Source: a bacterium (GTDB lineage: Bacteria > SZUA-79 > Acidulodesulfobacterales > Acidulodesulfobacteraceae). Taken from it: a stretch of 15,396 nucleotides of DNA. The notes under the pieces are model-generated. The model was given only the letters and a program-made list of their open reading frames with translations. It was not told the origin of the DNA and did no database searches. This document shows, piece by piece, positions 13,064-15,396 of the stretch. Location of the stretch: NCBI GenBank assembly GCA_021806125.1, contig JAJZYC010000018.1:1-15396 (forward strand), given 5' to 3'. Position 1 is the stretch's first letter; the number at the start of each line of letters is the position of its first letter. A program made the translations under genes and the position numbers.

Positions 13064-14626
13064 TTAAGCCTTTTTTCTAAAAATATTGGATAGCGGAAGA
13101 TACGCTATCGACAGTATAAAAACTGCATCGATTATATAACCGAATATATTACCATATAATGCAAAAAATGTCTTTCTATTAATTAATTTTACATAACCTA
13201 TAAGATAAGTTCTTTTAAAGATAGCCGTTTCTCCTAAAATTTTCCCGGTCGGCGATATTATACCGCTTATGCCGGAGTTTCCCGCCCTTGCGACAAACCT
13301 CTCATTTTCAACGGCCGGAAAAACGGTCATAGACATATCCTGTTCGGGCGCAGAAGTCCTTCCGTACCATGCGTCGTCTGTTATGCTTACTAAAAGATTA
13401 GCCCCTTTTTTTGAAAAATTTCTTACCAACGAATTAAAATAAGCTTCGTAACAAATCATCGAGCCTGCCTTTAATTTTCCGCTTTCCAGTATCCTGAATC
13501 TTTTGCCGGCCGTAAAATTTCCGATTCCGGCACCTTTTAAAATACGGGCAAGAAAAGGAAACTGCCGTTTTAACGGAATATATTCGCCGAAAGGGACAAG
13601 GTGATGTTTATCGTAATAAGAAAATCCGCCGGATTGAGCGAACATATAATCCCTGTTATAAAAATGATATTTTCCGTTTAATAATTTTAGGCCTATAGCT
13701 CCGAAAATTAAATCTATTTTATTTTTTTCGGAAAAGTTCATAACTTTATCCCAATAAAAAGGATATATGGAAATAATATAAGGAAGCGCGGTTTCCGGCC
13801 ATATTACCAACCCCGGCCTGTATTTCAAAGATTTCTTCGTTAAGTTAAGATATATTCTCGTCGTTCTTTTTTTAGTAATTTTCCATTTCTGAAACATGCC
13901 GACGTTTCCCTGAATCAAGGCAACCCTAACCGGTTTCTTCCTTCTAAGCAGTTTATCTACGGAATAAATATTGTAATAACCGTAAGATATTACAAGAATA
14001 AAAACGGATAAGCCGAAAATCAGTTCAAACAAGGCCTGTTTTTTAGAAATTCTATTTTTATAAAAAATAAAATGGAACACTAAATAATTTACAAGAACTA
14101 CGACGAAAGACAGCCCGGGGGTTCCTGCTATATTAGCGGCCTGTATAAAAGGAAGATTTAAAAACTGCGATGAACCGAGGTTTTCCCAGGGAAACCCCGT
14201 TAAAAGATTAGACTTTAAAAACTCAAAAAAAACCCAGCAGGAAGGAATTAAAATTATATTCGATATTTTATAATTATTTAATAAAATTCTGCCGAAACCG
14301 GAGAATAAAGCAAAATACAGGGCTAAATAGGAAGCAAGCAGTAAAAGCGCAAAAACGGCTATATAGTAAGGAACGCCGCCGAACTTGTGAACTGTATAAA
14401 CTATCCAGTACAGTATGATTATATATGAAATGATGCCGGCTAAAAACCCGTATAGAAAGGACTCTTTAAAACTGTTAGAATTGTTCGCCGAATACAAAAG
14501 GGGGACTAACGAAAACCATGCAAGAAATTCAAGATTGAAATTAGGGAATAAAAAAGCAACGAGTATGCCCGACAAACATGCGGAAGCGGAATTAATCAGA
14601 ACGCGGCGGGATATTCCGGACATCAT
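13064..14626 (-). CDS. lnt: Apolipoprotein N-acyltransferase Lnt
   Basis: Lnt adds the third acyl chain to the N-terminal cysteine of lipoproteins in the inner membrane, which is needed for Lol-dependent sorting. From the ATG at 14626 it is 520 aa, typical of the family. An N-terminal block of several transmembrane helices (about 15-225) is followed by a periplasmic nitrilase-like domain (about 235-480) and a last membrane helix near 495-512. Counting from the upstream ATG at 14650, the catalytic Glu is in WPETALP (E286), Lys in YYDKHHLVPFGEY (K348) and Cys in GSMICYEAYF (C400), matching E267-K335-C387 of E. coli. The ATG at 14626 overlaps the mazG stop as ATGA, which favours it; the one at 14650 would add eight residues. 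Neither has a clear ribosome binding site. The Lol genes downstream act on its products. Confidence 0.95.
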   Translation of the reverse strand: MMSGISRRVLINSASACLSGILVAFLFPNFNLEFLAWFSLVPLLYSANNSNSFKESFLYGFLAGIISYIIILYWIVYTVHKFGGVPYYIAVFALLLLASYLALYFALFSGFGRILLNNYKISNIILIPSCWVFFEFLKSNLLTGFPWENLGSSQFLNLPFIQAANIAGTPGLSFVVVLVNYLVFHFIFYKNRISKKQALFELIFGLSVFILVISYGYYNIYSVDKLLRRKKPVRVALIQGNVGMFQKWKITKKRTTRIYLNLTKKSLKYRPGLVIWPETALPYIISIYPFYWDKVMNFSEKNKIDLIFGAIGLKLLNGKYHFYNRDYMFAQSGGFSYYDKHHLVPFGEYIPLKRQFPFLARILKGAGIGNFTAGKRFRILESGKLKAGSMICYEAYFNSLVRNFSKKGANLLVSITDDAWYGRTSAPEQDMSMTVFPAVENERFVARAGNSGISGIISPTGKILGETAIFKRTYLIGYVKLINRKTFFALYGNIFGYIIDAVFILSIAYLPLSNIFRKKA

Positions 14627-15396
14627 AGGGCTTTTTTCGCTTCTTCCCATAATATATCGAGGCTTTGAGGGTCAAGTTTGGAAATAGGAGAGGATGCTTT
14701 TTTCTCCATATAACCGAATCTTCCGATAAATTTATCGGAGGCTTTATTTAAAGCGCTGCACGGATGTATGTCTAAAAGCCTTCCGAGATTAACGACGGAA
14801 AATAAAATATCCCCGTATTCCTCGGCAATTTTATCTTTATCCGTTTTATTATTCAATTCTTTTTTAAGTTCAGAAATTTCTTCATAGACTTTATCTAAAG
14901 CGCCGCCTTCGTTTTCAAAATCGAAGCCTATTCTTTTAGCCTTTTCCTGCACCATATATGCCCTGTGAAGGGAAGGCATTGATTCCGATACGTAAACGGA
15001 AGGATTTTTCGGCATATCCGGCATATTTTTTAATTTTTCTTTTTTTTCCTCGCCTTTAATCTTTTCCCAATTTTTAAGAATAACATCTTCAAGGCATTCG
15101 CCTTCTTTTAAAGCAAAATCTTTATCGAAAACATGCGGGTGCCTTCTGACTAATTTTTGATTTATCGCATTAATAACGTCTGCTATAGAAAACTCTTTCT
15201 TTTCTTCATAAATATCCGATAAAAACACGACCTGCAGAAGAAGGTCCCCGAGTTCTTCCATGATTTCCGTCTTATTATTAGAACTTATCGCATCTACGAC
15301 CTCATAGGCTTCTTCTATTATATAAGGCTTCAGCGTCTCCTCGGTCTGCTTCCTGTCCCATGGACAGCCTCCTTCGGAACGCAGCCTCTTTACGAT
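14623..15396 (-). CDS. mazG: Nucleoside triphosphate pyrophosphohydrolase MazG, 5' end outside window
   Basis: MazG hydrolyses (d)NTPs to NMPs and pyrophosphate, and is linked to nucleotide-pool cleaning and stress responses. The frame is open to the right edge and gives 257 residues; full-length proteins are about 265, so only a short N-terminus is missing. The sequence shows LRSEGGCPWDRKQTEETL, then the first metal-binding motif IIEEAYEVVDAI...EELGDLLLQVVF (EExxE and ExxD). A second MazG domain carries YEEISELKKEL...AEEYGDILFSVVNLGR, matching the tandem two-domain form. The internal ATG at 15261 lies inside the first motif and is not the start. The end overlaps lnt by 4 nt (ATGA), so mazG is the most upstream visible gene of the operon. 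Confidence 0.95.
   Translation of the reverse strand: MVKRLRSEGGCPWDRKQTEETLKPYIIEEAYEVVDAISSNNKTEIMEELGDLLLQVVFLSDIYEEKKEFSIADVINAINQKLVRRHPHVFDKDFALKEGECLEDVILKNWEKIKGEEKKEKLKNMPDMPKNPSVYVSESMPSLHRAYMVQEKAKRIGFDFENEGGALDKVYEEISELKKELNNKTDKDKIAEEYGDILFSVVNLGRLLDIHPCSALNKASDKFIGRFGYMEKKASSPISKLDPQSLDILWEEAKKAL

Noticed and set aside
14623..15261. MazG start at the ATG at 15261
   Set aside because: The frame is open to the right edge and the upstream residues contain the conserved GGCPWD and EEAYE motifs.
1..15396. An undescribed multi-gene system
   Set aside because: All genes belong to well-known envelope, translation or nucleotide-housekeeping families in a familiar order; the unusual points lie within bamA and in the repeats.

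Overview
The window is AT-rich and every gene lies on the minus strand, so transcription runs from right to left. It reads as one long chromosomal housekeeping block for building a Gram-negative outer membrane. In transcription order it holds mazG (5' end outside the window), lnt, prfB, lysS, one lolC/E-type permease gene, lolD, bamA, skp/ompH, lpxD, fabZ, lpxA, lpxI, lpxB and the start of an msbA-like ABC transporter gene. Several stop and start codons overlap (mazG/lnt, lolC/lolD, lpxB/msbA), which suggests translational coupling.

The use of LpxI instead of LpxH, and the order lysS-lolC-lolD-bamA-skp-lpxD-fabZ-lpxA-lpxI-lpxB-msbA, match my recollection of Geobacter-like deltaproteobacteria. 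The organism is therefore probably a member of a deltaproteobacterial lineage with low G+C. An acidophilic Sva0485/Acidulodesulfobacterales-type organism is a guess that would also fit the very basic periplasmic part of BamA.

Region by region: 13064-15396 carries a nucleotide pyrophosphohydrolase gene (mazG) and the lipoprotein N-acyltransferase gene (lnt). 10232-13044 carries translation genes: prfB, with a programmed +1 frameshift that splits its reading frame, and lysS, with a TTG start. 4928-10216 carries lipoprotein release (LolC/E, LolD), barrel assembly (BamA) and the periplasmic chaperone Skp. 1-4689 carries the Raetz-pathway lipid A enzymes (LpxD, LpxA, LpxI, LpxB), the acyl-chain dehydratase FabZ, and MsbA to flip the product. 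Together the genes make lipid A, export it, mature and release lipoproteins, and insert outer-membrane barrels.

Two gaps interrupt the packed layout, and both hold related palindromic repeats: 4711-4919 between skp and lpxD, and about 11778-11897 between lysS and prfB. The first has perfect 22-bp terminal inverted repeats and an exact 8-bp direct repeat on both sides, so it looks like a small non-autonomous mobile element that landed inside the operon. Other points worth a second look are in BamA: the normally near-invariant VRGF motif of barrel loop 6 is missing, there is an extra N-terminal periplasmic domain, and the POTRA region is strikingly basic. I found no CRISPR array, tRNA, rRNA, defence system or clearly undescribed multi-gene system.
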